DNA from: Euphorbia lathyris
Taxonomy: Eukaryota; Streptophyta; Magnoliopsida; Malpighiales; Euphorbiaceae
Reading direction: 5' to 3'
DNA length: 64,000 nucleotides
Assembly (NCBI RefSeq): GCF_963576675.1
Contig: NC_088915.1
Location: 91,025,501-91,089,500, forward strand
Shown here: positions 10,353 through 22,804 of the stretch, piece by piece
Numbering within the stretch: position 1 is the first letter of the stretch
How the letters are laid out: each line of letters opens with the position of its first letter
The notes under the pieces: model-generated
What the model saw: only the letters and a program-made list of their open reading frames with translations
Told to the model about the DNA's origin: nothing
Databases searched by the model: none
Position numbers and translations under genes: made by a program

Positions 10353-12881
10353 ATGACTAACACCGATCTGCGTTACATCCTTACCGATAACAAATTGAAT
10401 GGTTCAAACTTCACCGACTGGTTTCGTAAGCTCAAAATTGTTTTGAAGTTCGAGAGGAAATGGTATCTACTTGATACACCGATACCCCCTTACCCAACTG
10501 ATGATGCTCCCTACCAGGAATTTTATGCTTACTTGAAGCATAAAGCTGATGACGATCAAGCGGGAGACATCATACTTGCATCTTTGACACCGGAAGTTAA
10601 AAGGCAACTATATTCAGATATGGATGCCTATTCCATGATCAAGCACCTTAAAGAGTTATTTGTGAATGAAACTCGGTGCTAACGCTTCGAAATAACCAAG
10701 GAGTTATATAAAAGCAAGATGCAGGTGGGCACATCTGTAATGGCACATTGTGCAAAGATGATAAGCCTTATCACCAAGTTTTCTAGTATTGGAGATGCGA
10801 TGGACCATGAACTAAGTGAAAACTTACTTCTTCAGTCCCTCCCCGAGAGTTACTCACAGTTCATTATGAACTACCAAATGAGTGGCTTGCAAACCTCTCT
10901 TGTAGAGCTTGCACATATGCTCGAGTCAGTCGAGCCCATTATAAAAGAAAACGAGGAGATACTGGCCCTTGCTATTGAAGGATCAAGAAAAAGGAAAGGG
11001 GTCTCTCCCAATCCAAACCATCTTGATAAAAGCAAGGGGGATGTGCTCACCGAAACGAAAGGAAAGGAATCAAAGAAGCCCAAAGGAAAGTGCTACTATT
11101 GTGGTGACTTGGGGCATTGGAAGAGAAACTGCATGGAGTACCTAACCTTCCACGAGAAGGAAAATAACGGTGCTTCAACATCTGGTATGTTTTATATTGA
11201 AATAAATACAGTTTCACAGTCTGAATCTTGGGTACTTGATACCGGATGTGGATCTCATATTTGTAAAAATATGCAGGAGCTAAAACAGACTAAGGAACTA
11301 AAGAAAGGAAGCATAAACTTGCGAGTGGGAAATGGAGCAAGAGTTGCCACCCTCGCAATTGGAGATTATGTTTTATCTTTGCCCTCTGGGCTTGTAATAG
11401 AATTAAGGAATTGTTTATACGTTCCTGAGATGTCTCGTAACATTATTTCTATTAGCCGTCTAGTTGACGACGGTTTTCATATTTCAATAAAAGACAAACG
11501 TTGCGATTTTTATAGAGATTCGATTTTCTATTTCTCAGGAATATCACAAAATGGGATTTATGTGTTGGATGATAATATTTCTGTTTTCGCAATTGATACC
11601 AAAAGACATAAGCTAGATAATTCAACTTACTTGTGCCATTGTCGTTTAGGCCATATAAACAAGAGACGCATGCTAAAGCTACATTCAGATGGGCTTATAG
11701 ATCCAATCGATTCCGAATCATTGGAAACATGCGAATCATGTTTAAAAGGTAAAATGACAAAGACACCCTTTAGCAATAAAGGTGAGCGTGTATCAGACAC
11801 TCTAGGACTCATTCATTCAGATGTATGCGGTCCTATGTCGGTCCAAGTAAGAGGAGGATTCAGATACTTCATAAGCTTCATAGATGACCATACTCGATAT
11901 GGTTACATCTACTTGATGAGGCACAAATCAGAAGCTTTTGACAAGTTCAAATGCTTCAAGAATGAAGTGGAAAATCAATTAGGAAAGAAAATAAAGACGC
12001 TTCGATCCGATCGAGGTGGCGAATATCTTTCGGATGATTTTCTGAATTATCTAACTGAATGTGGGATATGCTCACAATGGACACCTCCCTATACACCACA
12101 ACACAATGGTGTATCCGAGAGGAGGAACCGTACCCTATTGGATATGGTACGATCCATGATGAGCATGGCCTTACTTCCAAAGATGTTCTGGGGCTATGCC
12201 TTAGAAACTGCCCTCTTCACCCTGAACCGAGTACCAACTAAATCCGCTATTTCCACACGATATGAATTGTTCGTTGGTAGGAAACCCGTGTTCTCGTTTA
12301 TAAGAGTATGGGGTTGTTCAGCGTATGTCAAACGCATTGCGTCCGACAAACTAGATTCTAAATCTGATAAATGTTTCTTCATTGGATATCCCAGGGAAAC
12401 CGTAGGGTATTACTTCTATCATCCAGATGATCAGAAAGTAATAGTATCCAAGCACGCAACCTTCTTAGAGAAAGAGTTTCTCGAAGAAACACAAAAGGGA
12501 AGCGTGATTGAACTTGACAAAGTTCAAGAAGAAGAAACACCGACTGAAACAACAGAAGCGGTTGAGGTACCCGAAGTAGTCCCATTAGATGAGACTCCAG
12601 TGGCACCTATTCGTAGATCACGAAGAGTTCATGAACTCCCAGTTAGATATGGTTTTCTAGTGGGAGATGATAATGAGGTTCCCGTGTTAGACGACGAACC
12701 CGAAAACTACGAAGAGGCTCTTACTAGTCCAGATTCTAAAGCATGGCTTGAGGCCATGGATTCTGAAATGGATTCCATGTATACTAACCAAGTGTGGACT
12801 TTGGTTGATCCACCTGAAGGGATAATTCCCATTGGGTGCAGGTGGATCTTCAAAAAGAAGACAGACATGGATTGAAAGGTT
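10353..12881 (+). pseudogene. Angela A gag-pol, first part: gag, protease, integrase, start of RT
   Basis: A single frame starts at ATG 10353. Gag (LNGSNFTDWFRKLKIVLKF) is followed by a CCHC knuckle at 11091-11132 (CYYCGDLGHWKRNC), then the protease active site DTG at 11238-11246, the GAG-pre-integrase HCRLGH region, and the integrase core with DD35E (Asp 11820, Asp 12009, Glu 12117). The RT N-terminus reaches WIFKKKTDMD. The frame is broken by TAA at 10680-10682 and TGA at 12873-12875; the sister copy at 46858-50658 has no stop at either place. The SIRE-like insertion begins at 12882, with duplication AGGTT. RT resumes at 24641. The copy cannot make a full polyprotein. Confidence 0.92.
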
Positions 12882-14292
12882 TGTTGAAACACCTTTTCCA
12901 CAAGATTTTGATTTGACAAAATCATCCATGATTAAGAGGCAATTAAATTCAGATGCTTTGATTTAATTGTACTAATATGTTTGTTCAATATTGAGTGCAA
13001 AAATATATAAAGTAAAGACAGGACAAAAGTCAGCATAAGCAAAGCTGAGTGGAAAGTAACTCAGCATGACAGAATGGAAGCTGAGTGGAGTAAAACTCAG
13101 AAGCAAAACGAAGTTGACTAAAGTTGAAGATTTCTTCAGAAGCGGTTACACAGAACGGAGCTGACCAAGTATGCACTCAGCTTAGAAGTTGAACATCCGA
13201 AGATTACGAAGAAAGCTGAATGTCAGTCAGGACAGCATGAAGGATCCGTTCACTAAAGGACAAAGTTTGCCAATCTTCTGCACCAATAATTGGAACCTCG
13301 AAGACACCTAAAAGACTAATTCCAAGAGTCATGGGACGTTGGATTATTGGTAAAAGATAACTGGCACAAAAAGACAAGCCAGACGCAAGAAGACAAACCT
13401 GACGCCTGAAGAAAACAGTGAAAGGGAATGGCGGAGCAGTCTGAAGACTAACCAGAAATTGTTCCCCAAAAGAGCCGTTTTGGTGTTAACGGTAACAACA
13501 ATTCAAGGATCCAAATCTGCAATTTCCTTCTATAAAAGGACAATGAAGAACCTTGGATCATAACTGAAGCATTAAGAGAAAAATACAAAGAGAGAAAATC
13601 TTGAAAGCACTCAAATACAAAAAGATCTTACACCCATTTTTCTATTCTCTGTGTAAATGCTAGATTGATTGTTGTATAATCTTCTAAAGTGTTCTTTAGC
13701 ATAAAAAGAACAAGTCTGTGATCAATAGGAATATTGAGAGTGTTAAGCTGAGTGCTTGGTTGTAAGCATTCAGTGGTAGAGAAATCTAGGTGCTGGGTTG
13801 TAGCACTTAGTAGGAGTTGAGTAGACAAATAGAGGAAGGTACTCTTGCATATTCAACTGCCTTGTAATTGGTTTGTGCTCTACCGTTAAAGAGCTCAGTA
13901 TTGGATTCAAAAAGCCCGGAGGACTCTGGGGACTGGACGTAGGCAGAGAGGCCGAACCAGGATAAGTGATACTGAGTAATCTCTGAACTCTCTTTGATAT
14001 TGTATGTGTTGTTTGCTATATTTACTCAGCATATAAATTGGATAAGCTGACCTTGAGTAAATAAGTGGTGCTGAGTTAAGAAGCTGACCTCCAAGAGTGT
14101 CAATTCTCAACTCACAAGAAAACAACTTTAGTCAACATCTGACTAAAGCTGTCTTCAAACATATCTCACCAAGCTGACCAAAAAGCTGAGTTAATAAACT
14201 CTCAAAATAACTTCCAGTCAGCTTAATTAAAACGCGAAAAAGTTATATTAGTTCCTAACCCTCCCTTTGGAACTAATTACCAGGGACCAACA
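12882..14292 (+). repeat. SIRE-like 5' LTR
   Basis: This 1411-bp direct repeat of 23225-24635 carries a TATA box (TATAAAAG at 13531-13538), followed about 30 bp later by a plausible start region. The sequence is rich in GCTGAG, GCTGAC and CTCAGC words. Confidence 0.94.
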
Positions 14293-14294
14293 AG

Positions 14295-14306
14295 TGGTAT
14301 CAGAGC
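14295..14306 (+). other. SIRE-like primer binding site
   Basis: TGGTATCAGAGC lies two bases after the LTR. It is an exact match to the initiator tRNA-Met primer site consensus. Confidence 0.9.
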
Positions 14307-14354
14307 CTAAGCTCACTACTCAAAGATTTAACAATCTTGAGCTGATCCCTAAAA

Positions 14355-16146
14355 ATGGGTGAGAATAGCACTCGGTTCCTTCCAGGAAACCAAACAACAC
14401 AGATACTCCCTGAGGGACTATCAATAACTAGACCTCCCCTATTCTTTGGGTCAAATTATACATTCTGGAAGAATAGGATGAAAAACTTTATTCAAGCCAC
14501 AAACATGAGTGCATGGCTTGCAATTGTTCAAGGTCCACATGTGCCATACAAAACTGTTAACGATGAGAAAATTGTTAAAAGTGAGGCTGAGTGGACAGAG
14601 GATGACCTCAGAAAATTACAAAATAATGCTTCGGCTATAAACATGCTTCACTGTGCGTTAGATGCTGCAGAATACAATAAGATTTCAGGTTGCGAGTCAG
14701 CACAGGAGATTTGGAAGAAGCTTGAAGTAACCTATGAAGGCACAAGCAAAGTTAAGGAGTCTAAAGTCAATCAACATATGAGACTCTATGAGCTGTTTGA
14801 GGAAGGAGAATGAAGACATCTCAGAAATGAACGCAAGGTTCACAAACATTATAAATGAGCTAAAAAGGCTTGGAAAGAACTTCACTGAAGAAGAACAAGT
14901 GAAGAAAATTCTGAGAAGTCTGCCCAAGAGCTGGCAAGCAAAGAAAACAGCCGTAGAAGAAGCCCAAGACTTGACTACCTACAAATACGATGAGCTGATC
15001 GGATCCCTGCTGACCCATGAAATCTCTATGAAAAACTTTGAAGCCAAAGAGAAAGAAAAATCAGAAGATAAGAAACAAAAGTCCCTTGTCATGAAAGCTG
15101 ACTCAACTGAAGCGGAGTCAACTGATGATGAGGAATTGGCCATGTTCACCAGAAAGATGAAAAAGCTGTTCAGGAGAAATGATAGAAACAGCAGAAGGTC
15201 ATTTAGAAGAAATGATAAGTATAAAGCTGAGTCAAGTGACAAGTACAAGAAGGACAGCTCGAAGTCTGTCACATGTTTTGAGTGTCATCAAACCGGGCAC
15301 ATCAAGTCAAGCTGTCCCAACCTCAAGAAAGAGAAGAAGGGAAGCAAAAAGGCTATGGTAGCCACATGGAGTGACAGTGATGACTCAACATCATCTGAAA
15401 CTGAGCAAAATGAAACAGCCAACATATGTTTTATGGCAGATGATGGAGCTGACCAATCCCAATCTGAGCAAGCTGACCTTTCTGATGAAACTGACCAGGA
15501 GAATCACAACAATGAGGTAACATCCTTACTTTTGCTTAGAAACGAAATGGTAAATGCCCTGAGTGACTTATATACACTAACTAAGAAGTGTAACTAAAAG
15601 ATTAAGGCACTCAGCAGGCGCTGTGATGAGATTGAAGAGGTCAAGCTAAGTGACCTCTGATATCTTCTCCAGGACAACTCTGACTTGCATACCAACATGC
15701 AAATCTTACATAAGTTTGTCACGGAGGTTCAATCTGAGTCAAAGAAACTTAGAAAGGATATCACAACATTACAGAGTCAAGGGAAGGGCTCAAAAAGAAA
15801 TAAACCCCATGCTGGGTACGCAAATACTAGTCAGCATAAGCAATTTACTCAATGTGAGTGTTGTGGAAAAAGGGGACACACAAAGGATGTGTGTTGGCAT
15901 AACAAGCGGATTGTCCAATGTGACTTCTGCGGAAGAAAAGGGCATACCACAAAAGTATGTTGGCATGCCCAACACAATAATGCTGACCATACTCAGTTCA
16001 ACCCACAAAGGGTACCTTTTTGTGATTTCTGTGGTAAGCCAGGCCACACCACAAAAGTATGTCGTCACAAGTTAAAATATGATTTTGCACCTGTTTATAC
16101 TAACAAGAAAGGACCCAAAAGGAATTGGGTACCTAAAAATGAATAG
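14355..16146 (+). pseudogene. SIRE-like gag with four CCHC knuckles, frameshifted
   Basis: Gag starts at ATG 14355 (PLFFGSNYTFWKNRMKNFIQ) in the style of copia UBN2-type gag. Near 14800 the frame shifts by one, and the protein continues in the frame of 14788. A CCHC knuckle at 15274-15315 (CFECHQTGHIKSSC) follows. After an acidic, Ser-rich stretch come in-frame stops TAA 15595-15597 and TGA 15658-15660, then three more knuckles (CECCGKRGHTKDVC, CDFCGRKGHTTKVC, CDFCGKPGHTTKVC) between about 15850 and 16075. The three clustered knuckles look like tandem duplications of one unit. TAG at 16144-16146 separates gag from pol in the same frame. Gag packages element RNA in cytoplasmic particles. Confidence 0.85.
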
Positions 16147-16164
16147 TTTAAACTGCAGGTCAGC

Positions 16165-19100
16165 TTGACATGCGTGGAGAAGTCAAAACTATGGTATATA
16201 GACAGCGTATGCTCAAGGCATATGACAGGTGATGAAACTCAGTTCATCACACTAGAGCTTAAACAAGGTGGAAGTGTAAGCTTTGGAGACAACAAGAAGG
16301 GTAAGATAGTCGGCTCAGGTACTATCGGAGGTAACCCAACTATTGAGTCTGTCTCTTTAGTTAAAGGTCTCAAATACAATCTGCTGAGTGTAGCTCAGCT
16401 TTGCAAGAGCGGCAGAAGGGTTGTATTTGATGATACTAAGTGTCAAATACTTGAGGGAAATACAAATGAACTAATTTTAACTGCCCCTCGTGTAGAAAAT
16501 GTATACATGTTAAACTTAGAAAAACAGTTTTCTAAAAACATATGCTTAGTGTCTAAAGAGGACAACTCCTGGCTATGGCATAGAAGACTTGGGCATGTCA
16601 GCATGGACCTTCTTGCTAAATTGGCTAGAAAGCAATTAGTTGAGGGATTACCCAAATTAAAGTTTGAAAAAGATCAACTGTGTAAAGCTTGTCAGCAAGG
16701 CAAACAAACTAAAAAGTCATTTCATAGCAAAAATATTGTCTCAACCAAAAGACCATTGGAATTACTACACTTGGATCTTTTCGGACCTATCCAGCCACTC
16801 AGCTTGGGAGGTAAGAAATTTTCCTTGGTTATTGTAGATGATTTCTCTCGGTACACTTGGATCATCTTGCTGACCAGCAAGGATGAAACATTTGAGATTT
16901 TTACCTCACTGATTAAAAAGCTTGAAAATGACAAAGACCTAAGAGTAGCTCACATTAGAAGCGACAATGGTGGAGAATTCAAAAACCAACAGTTTGATGA
17001 ATTTTGTGAAACTAGTGGTATTGACCACAACTTCTCTGCTCCTAGAACACCTCAACAAAATGGGGTCGTTGAAAGGAAAAATAGAACCATTGTCGAAATA
17101 GCTAGGACAATGCTGAGTGAAAATAGGCTTCCAAAGTACTTTTGGGGTGAAGCTGTTCACACGGCTTGTTACATACTAAATAGGGCTCTAGTAAGACCTA
17201 TACTTAAGAAAACCCCATATGAACTTTGGAAAGGACGAAAGCCCAACATTGGATATTTTCGTGCCTTTGGGTGTAAATGCTTTATACTTAATACAAAAGA
17301 CAACCTTGCTAAATTTGATGCTAAAGCTGACGAGGCGATCTTTTTAGGGTACTCAACAAACAGTAAAGCATATAAAGTATTTAATAAAAGAACTCAGGTT
17401 GTAGAAGAATTTGTACATGTTGAGTTCGATGAAACTGACCCTACAGGTAAGTCAGCTCAGCCTGAAGAAGATGAACCATGCTCAGCTTCCGTTGATCAAC
17501 CAGAAGCATCCGTGTCATCTATACAGGAGCTGACCCAAGGTAAGCAAGAAATTGAAATATCATTTGCTGACCAATCTATTCCTGTAGAGATTGTAGAAAC
17601 ACCTCTTCCAAACGACTCAACACTGCCCAAGGAAATAAAGATCCTAAGAGGACATACAGAACAAGCCATTCTTGATGCCGCCAACAACAAATTAATGACC
17701 AGAGATCAGCTTAGAAAATACCTCAGCAATGTTGCATTCGTCTCAATACATGAGCCAAAGAACTTTGCTGATGCTGAGCAAGATGAATATTGGATCAATG
17801 ATATGCAAGAAGAGCTTGACCAATTCACCAGAAATGAGGTATGGGATTTAGTACCTAAACCTAGGAATCAAAAGCCCATAGGAACCAAGTGGGTCTTTAG
17901 AAATAAGCTAGATGAGCATGGAAATGTGATTAGAAACAAAGCTCGACTTGTAGCCCAAGGCTATAGTCAGCAAGAGGGTATAGACTATGGAGAAACATTT
18001 GCTCCTGTTGCTAGATTAGAAGCTATATGTATATTGTGTGCCTATGCCAGTTACATGAACTTTAAACTATACCAAATGGATGTAAAAAGTGCGTTTCTTA
18101 ATGGCTTTATAAATGAAGAGGTATATGTTAATCAACCTCCTGGGTTTGAAGATCCAAAATTTCCAAACCACGTTTATAAACTCAAAAAGGCCCTGTACAG
18201 CCTAAAGCAAGCTCCAAGAGCTTGGTATGAAAGGTTGACCAACTTCCTGCTGACCAGGAACTATGTCAGGGGAAAAGCTAACACAACCTTGTTTATTAAG
18301 AAAAAGGGTAAACATACCCTACTTGCACAGATATATGTAGATGATATAATATTTGGTGCTACTGACGAATCTTTGTGCAAAGAATTTAGCCAGCAGATGC
18401 AAACTGATTTTGAAATGTCCATGATGGGTGAACTCAACTTTTTCCTTGGACTTCAAATCAGACAAGGTAAGAATGGCATCTTTATAAGTCAGTTTAAGTA
18501 TACCAGGGAAATGTTAAAGAAATTCAACATGGTAGATTGTAAGCCAATATCAACCCCCATGGGTACTGATACTGTCTTATGCAAGGATGAGAAGAGTAAG
18601 TCAGTTGATAATAAACTCTATCGAGGTATGATAGGTTCTTTACTCTATCTCACTGCTAGTAGACCTGATATTCAGTACTCAGTATGCTATTGTGCTAGAT
18701 ATCAAGCTGACCCCAGGGAATCTCATCTAATTGCTGTAAAAAGAATTTTTAGATACTTGCAAAGCTCAGTTGATGCAGGTCTATGGTATCCAACTTCAAA
18801 TGACTTCACACTCATTGGATACACTGATGCTGACTATGGACGAGATAAACTAGAACGGAAGAGTACTTCGGGAGGATGTCATTTTCTCGGAAGCTGTCTA
18901 GTATCTTGGTTCAGCAAGAAGCAATCATCCGTAGCTTTGTCTATAACTGAAGCTGAGTACGTGGCTGCTGGAAGCTGTGTTGCTCAAGTCCTATGGATAA
19001 AGCAACAGCTTGAGGATTATGGAGCCAAAACAAAGACAATAGAGATCAAATGTGACAACAAAAGTGCCATTGATCTATCAAAGAACCCAGTCCAACACAG

Positions 19101-19278
19101 CAGGATGAAGCATGTTAGCATAAGGCATCACTTCATCAGAGATCATGTACTAAAAGATGAGATCAAGCTGATCTACGTGCCAACAAATGATCAGCTTGCA
19201 GATATCTTCACAAAGCCCTTGGCCCGAGAACAATTCAACAGACTAAGGGAAGCAATTGGTATGTCAAATCCACTCTAA
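16165..19278 (+). CDS. SIRE-like pol: protease, integrase, RT, RNase H
   Basis: This is an open frame of 1037 codons. The protease region begins [14 protein letters not shown], where the catalytic Asp-Ser/Thr-Gly has become Asp-Ser-Val, so protease is probably inactive. The pre-integrase zinc region (WLWHRRLGH...CKACQQGK) follows, then integrase DD35E (Asp 16774, Asp 16963, Glu 17071), RT with AFLNGFI and YVDD at 18334-18345, and copia RNase H ending at an ADIFTKPL tail. It lacks its own convincing start, because the frame is continuous with gag apart from TAG at 16144-16146, so it should be read as the pol part of a broken gag-pol. It is the longest intact coding stretch in the window. Confidence 0.92.
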   Translation: MTCVEKSKLWYIDSVCSRHMTGDETQFITLELKQGGSVSFGDNKKGKIVGSGTIGGNPTIESVSLVKGLKYNLLSVAQLCKSGRRVVFDDTKCQILEGNTNELILTAPRVENVYMLNLEKQFSKNICLVSKEDNSWLWHRRLGHVSMDLLAKLARKQLVEGLPKLKFEKDQLCKACQQGKQTKKSFHSKNIVSTKRPLELLHLDLFGPIQPLSLGGKKFSLVIVDDFSRYTWIILLTSKDETFEIFTSLIKKLENDKDLRVAHIRSDNGGEFKNQQFDEFCETSGIDHNFSAPRTPQQNGVVERKNRTIVEIARTMLSENRLPKYFWGEAVHTACYILNRALVRPILKKTPYELWKGRKPNIGYFRAFGCKCFILNTKDNLAKFDAKADEAIFLGYSTNSKAYKVFNKRTQVVEEFVHVEFDETDPTGKSAQPEEDEPCSASVDQPEASVSSIQELTQGKQEIEISFADQSIPVEIVETPLPNDSTLPKEIKILRGHTEQAILDAANNKLMTRDQLRKYLSNVAFVSIHEPKNFADAEQDEYWINDMQEELDQFTRNEVWDLVPKPRNQKPIGTKWVFRNKLDEHGNVIRNKARLVAQGYSQQEGIDYGETFAPVARLEAICILCAYASYMNFKLYQMDVKSAFLNGFINEEVYVNQPPGFEDPKFPNHVYKLKKALYSLKQAPRAWYERLTNFLLTRNYVRGKANTTLFIKKKGKHTLLAQIYVDDIIFGATDESLCKEFSQQMQTDFEMSMMGELNFFLGLQIRQGKNGIFISQFKYTREMLKKFNMVDCKPISTPMGTDTVLCKDEKSKSVDNKLYRGMIGSLLYLTASRPDIQYSVCYCARYQADPRESHLIAVKRIFRYLQSSVDAGLWYPTSNDFTLIGYTDADYGRDKLERKSTSGGCHFLGSCLVSWFSKKQSSVALSITEAEYVAAGSCVAQVLWIKQQLEDYGAKTKTIEIKCDNKSAIDLSKNPVQHSRMKHVSIRHHFIRDHVLKDEIKLIYVPTNDQLADIFTKPLAREQFNRLREAIGMSNPL

Positions 19279-19796
19279 CTAAATCTGTATTGAATAATTG
19301 CCATGTGAGTGGAAATTTGAATGATTATGCAAATGCCATGTTGAGTAAAATATCTACTCCTTACTAAGTTTGAAAATGGAAAAGCCACCCTATGCTGAAT
19401 TGACATATATATTGAGTGATGATACTGAGTAGGCATAAAAGCTGAGTAAACATCATATGTTGAGTAGATAAACATATTGAGTAATCACTATATGCTGAGT
19501 AAATACACATGCTGAGTGGGTGACGTATGTTGAGTTAATTAGAGATAGAGAAATTATCTTCACAAAAGTTAGGCACTCAATATCGTGAATGCTTCGAATT
19601 CTAGCCAAACCTAGTAAAAACCCACTCGCGTAAAATGAACCTACACGTGTAACCTCTGGCACCTTGGGAAGACGCACATTAATGGCAAATCCCATGCGCC
19701 GAAGATGTCATAAATGACAGAATTTTTGTCGGTTGAACGTCCCTAGGTAAAAACGGCTAGTTAATGAATAAGGGCCGCCGTAAATTTATATAAAAA
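19279..19796 (+). other. Spacer between SIRE-like pol and accessory ORF, TGAGT-rich
   Basis: This noncoding stretch of about 520 bp separates pol from the accessory ORF. Between 19395 and 19540, GCTGAGT, GTTGAGT or CTGAGT words recur about every 15-30 bp. A TATA-like TTTATATAAAAAG lies at 19786-19797, about 90 bp before the accessory ATG, and might serve a separate transcript. Confidence 0.5.
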
Positions 19797-19886
19797 GTGG
19801 AAGAATCCCCACTCTTTACTCCTTACGCTTATAATCTCCTAAAATCGAACTTCTTTCTCTCTCTAAAAACCTCAAAACCTTCAAAA

Positions 19887-22804
19887 ATGGCTCCCAGCAA
19901 AAACAAAACCCCTAAAACTCAAACCTCAAACAAACCCACTCAGGCTGACCACGAGGGTCCTTCGACGGAAATAGAAAGGAAAATGATCAAAGTACACACA
20001 AAGGTTAACAATCTGGAGGTTTTAAAATGCCGATGGTTTTCTCCAAGTTTTGTCTCGTCTGAGAAACCATTCTGTGAATGGATCGAGAAGAACAAGTGGA
20101 AAGGTCTCTTCTCTCTTTCAGGAACAACCTATCCCAGGTTAGTATGGGAATTCTACTTGAATCTACGTGTTGATGCAGATGACTTTGACTATTTGGAGAC
20201 CACAGTTAAAGGTCAGAAAATCATCGTAACCCCTGCCTATCTAGCCACCTTACTAGATTTACCAGACGAAGGAATTCAATTTAGAACGACAAAGGAGAAA
20301 GTGCCAAAAGACACAACTGAGAAGCCAAGGATCATAAGGGTGAAGTACCCAGCACCTGTATGGGTAAAGAACAAAAGATGGTCCACTACATGCTGACCAA
20401 CTTTATCTTCCCCAAACTCAGCTCAGCTTCATCCGCATCAAACTTCGAACAGTGCTTCATCTGGCACATGTTGACCTACACTCCGTTCAATCTTCCCGTC
20501 TTTCTAGTTGGAGCGTTTCAACGAAGTGGTAAGAAACTCCGCTTGGGCTCTCTCATTACAAAAATTATAGAGGACAAGCAAATAGAGATAGTGAATGAAA
20601 CAAGTACATTGGGAAGTGAAATCACTGCAGTTCTACTGGATGGATTGTTGTACAATCAACCCTTGAAAGGATATGAAGGAGCTGGAGATGCTGAGGAAGA
20701 TGAAGAAGCTGAGCAACCAGAAATTGAGCCTGAAGCTGAGCCTGCAAAAGATGTTGAGGCTCATGCTGAGTCACCTGAGACAGCTCAGCCTGAGAGGAGG
20801 AAAAAGAGGAAGGCTGTAGAAACCTGCTCCAAAGACATTCATGTTGTCCCAAAGAAAGTAAGGCTTTTATCAAAAGAAAAAGCTAAAGCTGACAAGGCTA
20901 AGGAGCAAGCTGAGTTAGCTGAGAAAAGAAAAAGGCAAGAAGAGCCTGAGGATGAGGAAGAAGAAACTTCAGAATCCCCTTTAAAGAAAAGGAAAAAGGG
21001 TAACTCCTTAAAGATAGTGGAAGCTGTCCCACTAGCCTCTACTCAACCTGAAGGTCATGGAACTGACCAAGAAAAGGAAGCTGTAGAAGAAACTGAGCAA
21101 CATGTTGAGCACCAAGAAGCTAATACTGAGCAGGAAGAATATCCCAATGTTGAGAAATCTCAAGATGATGCTGAGCAGAGAGAAAAAGAAAGTAATGCTG
21201 TTGAGAGTCCTGTTGAGCAACTTGTAGAAGAGGAAACAGTTGCTACTGAGTCTAGTGAAGGTATTCCAACTGACCATTCACCGCCAAGAGCTGAGACACG
21301 GCGAAGACTTAAAAAGAAAGCGCAAAAGCAAATTGATCTCATGGACGACTTTCCCATTGATGAGCTTGAAACTGACCTCTCTACAATCCAGTTCCAGTAC
21401 TTCTCCAATGAAACTGAGTCACCACCAGAAAATCCAGTAGAAAAACAAGCCTCTGTTACTCAGGATGAGGAACAAGCCAAAAACCCTGCAGATCCAATTC
21501 AAACTACTCAAGTTGAGCCAACTCCTGCCTCAACTCCACCTCCAACACAACATGTTGATGACTCAGCTCATCCAATCAATCAAAGTCCAGGTACCAATCA
21601 AGGTACTCAATCTGGCAGAGAACCAACTCCTCCACCACCATCAAACTCTGTACCAGCCTCTGAGTCTAATACTGCTAAGTTTGCATACTTGAATGCTACT
21701 GAGTCTAGCAGACGTGTCATTGCTTCTGCTCAGTCCTTACTTCAAGACTTCAACACTACTCAAGCTGATGGTCACCAATCTACTCAAGCTGAGTCCTCCC
21801 ACCTGTCAGGTATTACTCAGCTTCTGAATGAACTTCGAGGACTAAAAGATCTGGTCAGCGTCATCACTACGGTTCAAACTCAGCAACCGAATCAAGGGCA
21901 AATAGAAAAACTGACTGAACTAGTGCTTACAATGGCCACCCATATGAATTCGCTTGAAGGAAAAATTCACCAACTGTCAGAAGTCAATCCAGGGTATTCC
22001 ACTTCCACTGAGCTTCAAAGCTATTTTGCTAAGCTAACAGCGGAACTGGCCACCTCTAGCGCAACTGCCAATCCTGAGTCTGCTACATCTGCTGAGTTGC
22101 AAGACTGCTTTACCAAGTTGAATGCTGAGCTGACCAAATCAAGTCCACCCGGCAATGCTGAGTTTTCCACCTCTGCCGAACTTCAACAATGCTTCACCAA
22201 GCTTCATACTGAGCTGACCAGTACACGTGACTTAGTATCCTCCTCTTCTCAGTGTACTATTGACCAATTAAGTGAAGCAGTCAGACTACTCAACATCGAC
22301 AGAGCCCAGATGGATGTTGATCCAATCTCCAACACTGAACTCGTGAGCTTTTCACAAGCTATCATGAAGGCAATGCGCATCAACAATGCCCAGTGCATGT
22401 TTTATGATTCTGCTCTGCTCAAACTGTTCCATCAAGCTTTTGGTCAGCTCACAACCTCACTCACCTGCCTGAGCAAATCTCATGAATGCCTCCTCAGCAT
22501 GATCAGCAGCTCCCTTCGGGTTCCTAGGCATATCCAGGACGATAGTGTACCAGTCATTGATGGCTTGGGTGAAAGTACCAAAAGGCTTCAGCGCTACTCC
22601 CATTATCTCTCCTCTGCAGCACGAAATGAAACCTTCCTCTACAAACCCGATGATGGCAAAACGGGGGAGACAAGTCAAGGAGGAACTCAGCGTCAAGGAG
22701 GAACTCAGCCTCAGCCTGCAGGTAATGCTTCTGGAAGCAAAGAGAAAGAGAAAGGCAAAGGAATTGCCCAAGCTGATCACTCGGCTCAGAAAAAGAAGAA
22801 GTAG
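19887..22804 (+). pseudogene. SIRE-like accessory ORF between pol and 3' LTR (one frameshift)
   Basis: The likely start is ATG 19887 (MAPSKNKTPK). The N-terminal 170 residues contain YPRLVWEFYLNL and an LATLLDLPDEG motif. These resemble the plant-transposon accessory domain often annotated Transposase_32/putative plant transposon protein; that is recall, not a search. A one-base frameshift lies near 20375, and the protein continues in the frame of 20360 to 22804. The middle is charged, with Lys-rich nuclear-signal-like stretches (RRKKRKA, KKRKKG) and Glu/Ala/Pro repeats. The C-terminal part holds three copies of a roughly 33-residue unit (TSAELQ-x-C-F-x-K-L-x-A-E-L-T), likely helical. I see no signal peptide or membrane span, so an env role is not supported. 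Function unknown. Confidence 0.75.

Noticed and set aside
14291..14310. tRNA gene near TGGTATCAGAGC
   Set aside because: Only the 12-base primer complement is present, with no cloverleaf. The same holds for the other primer sites.
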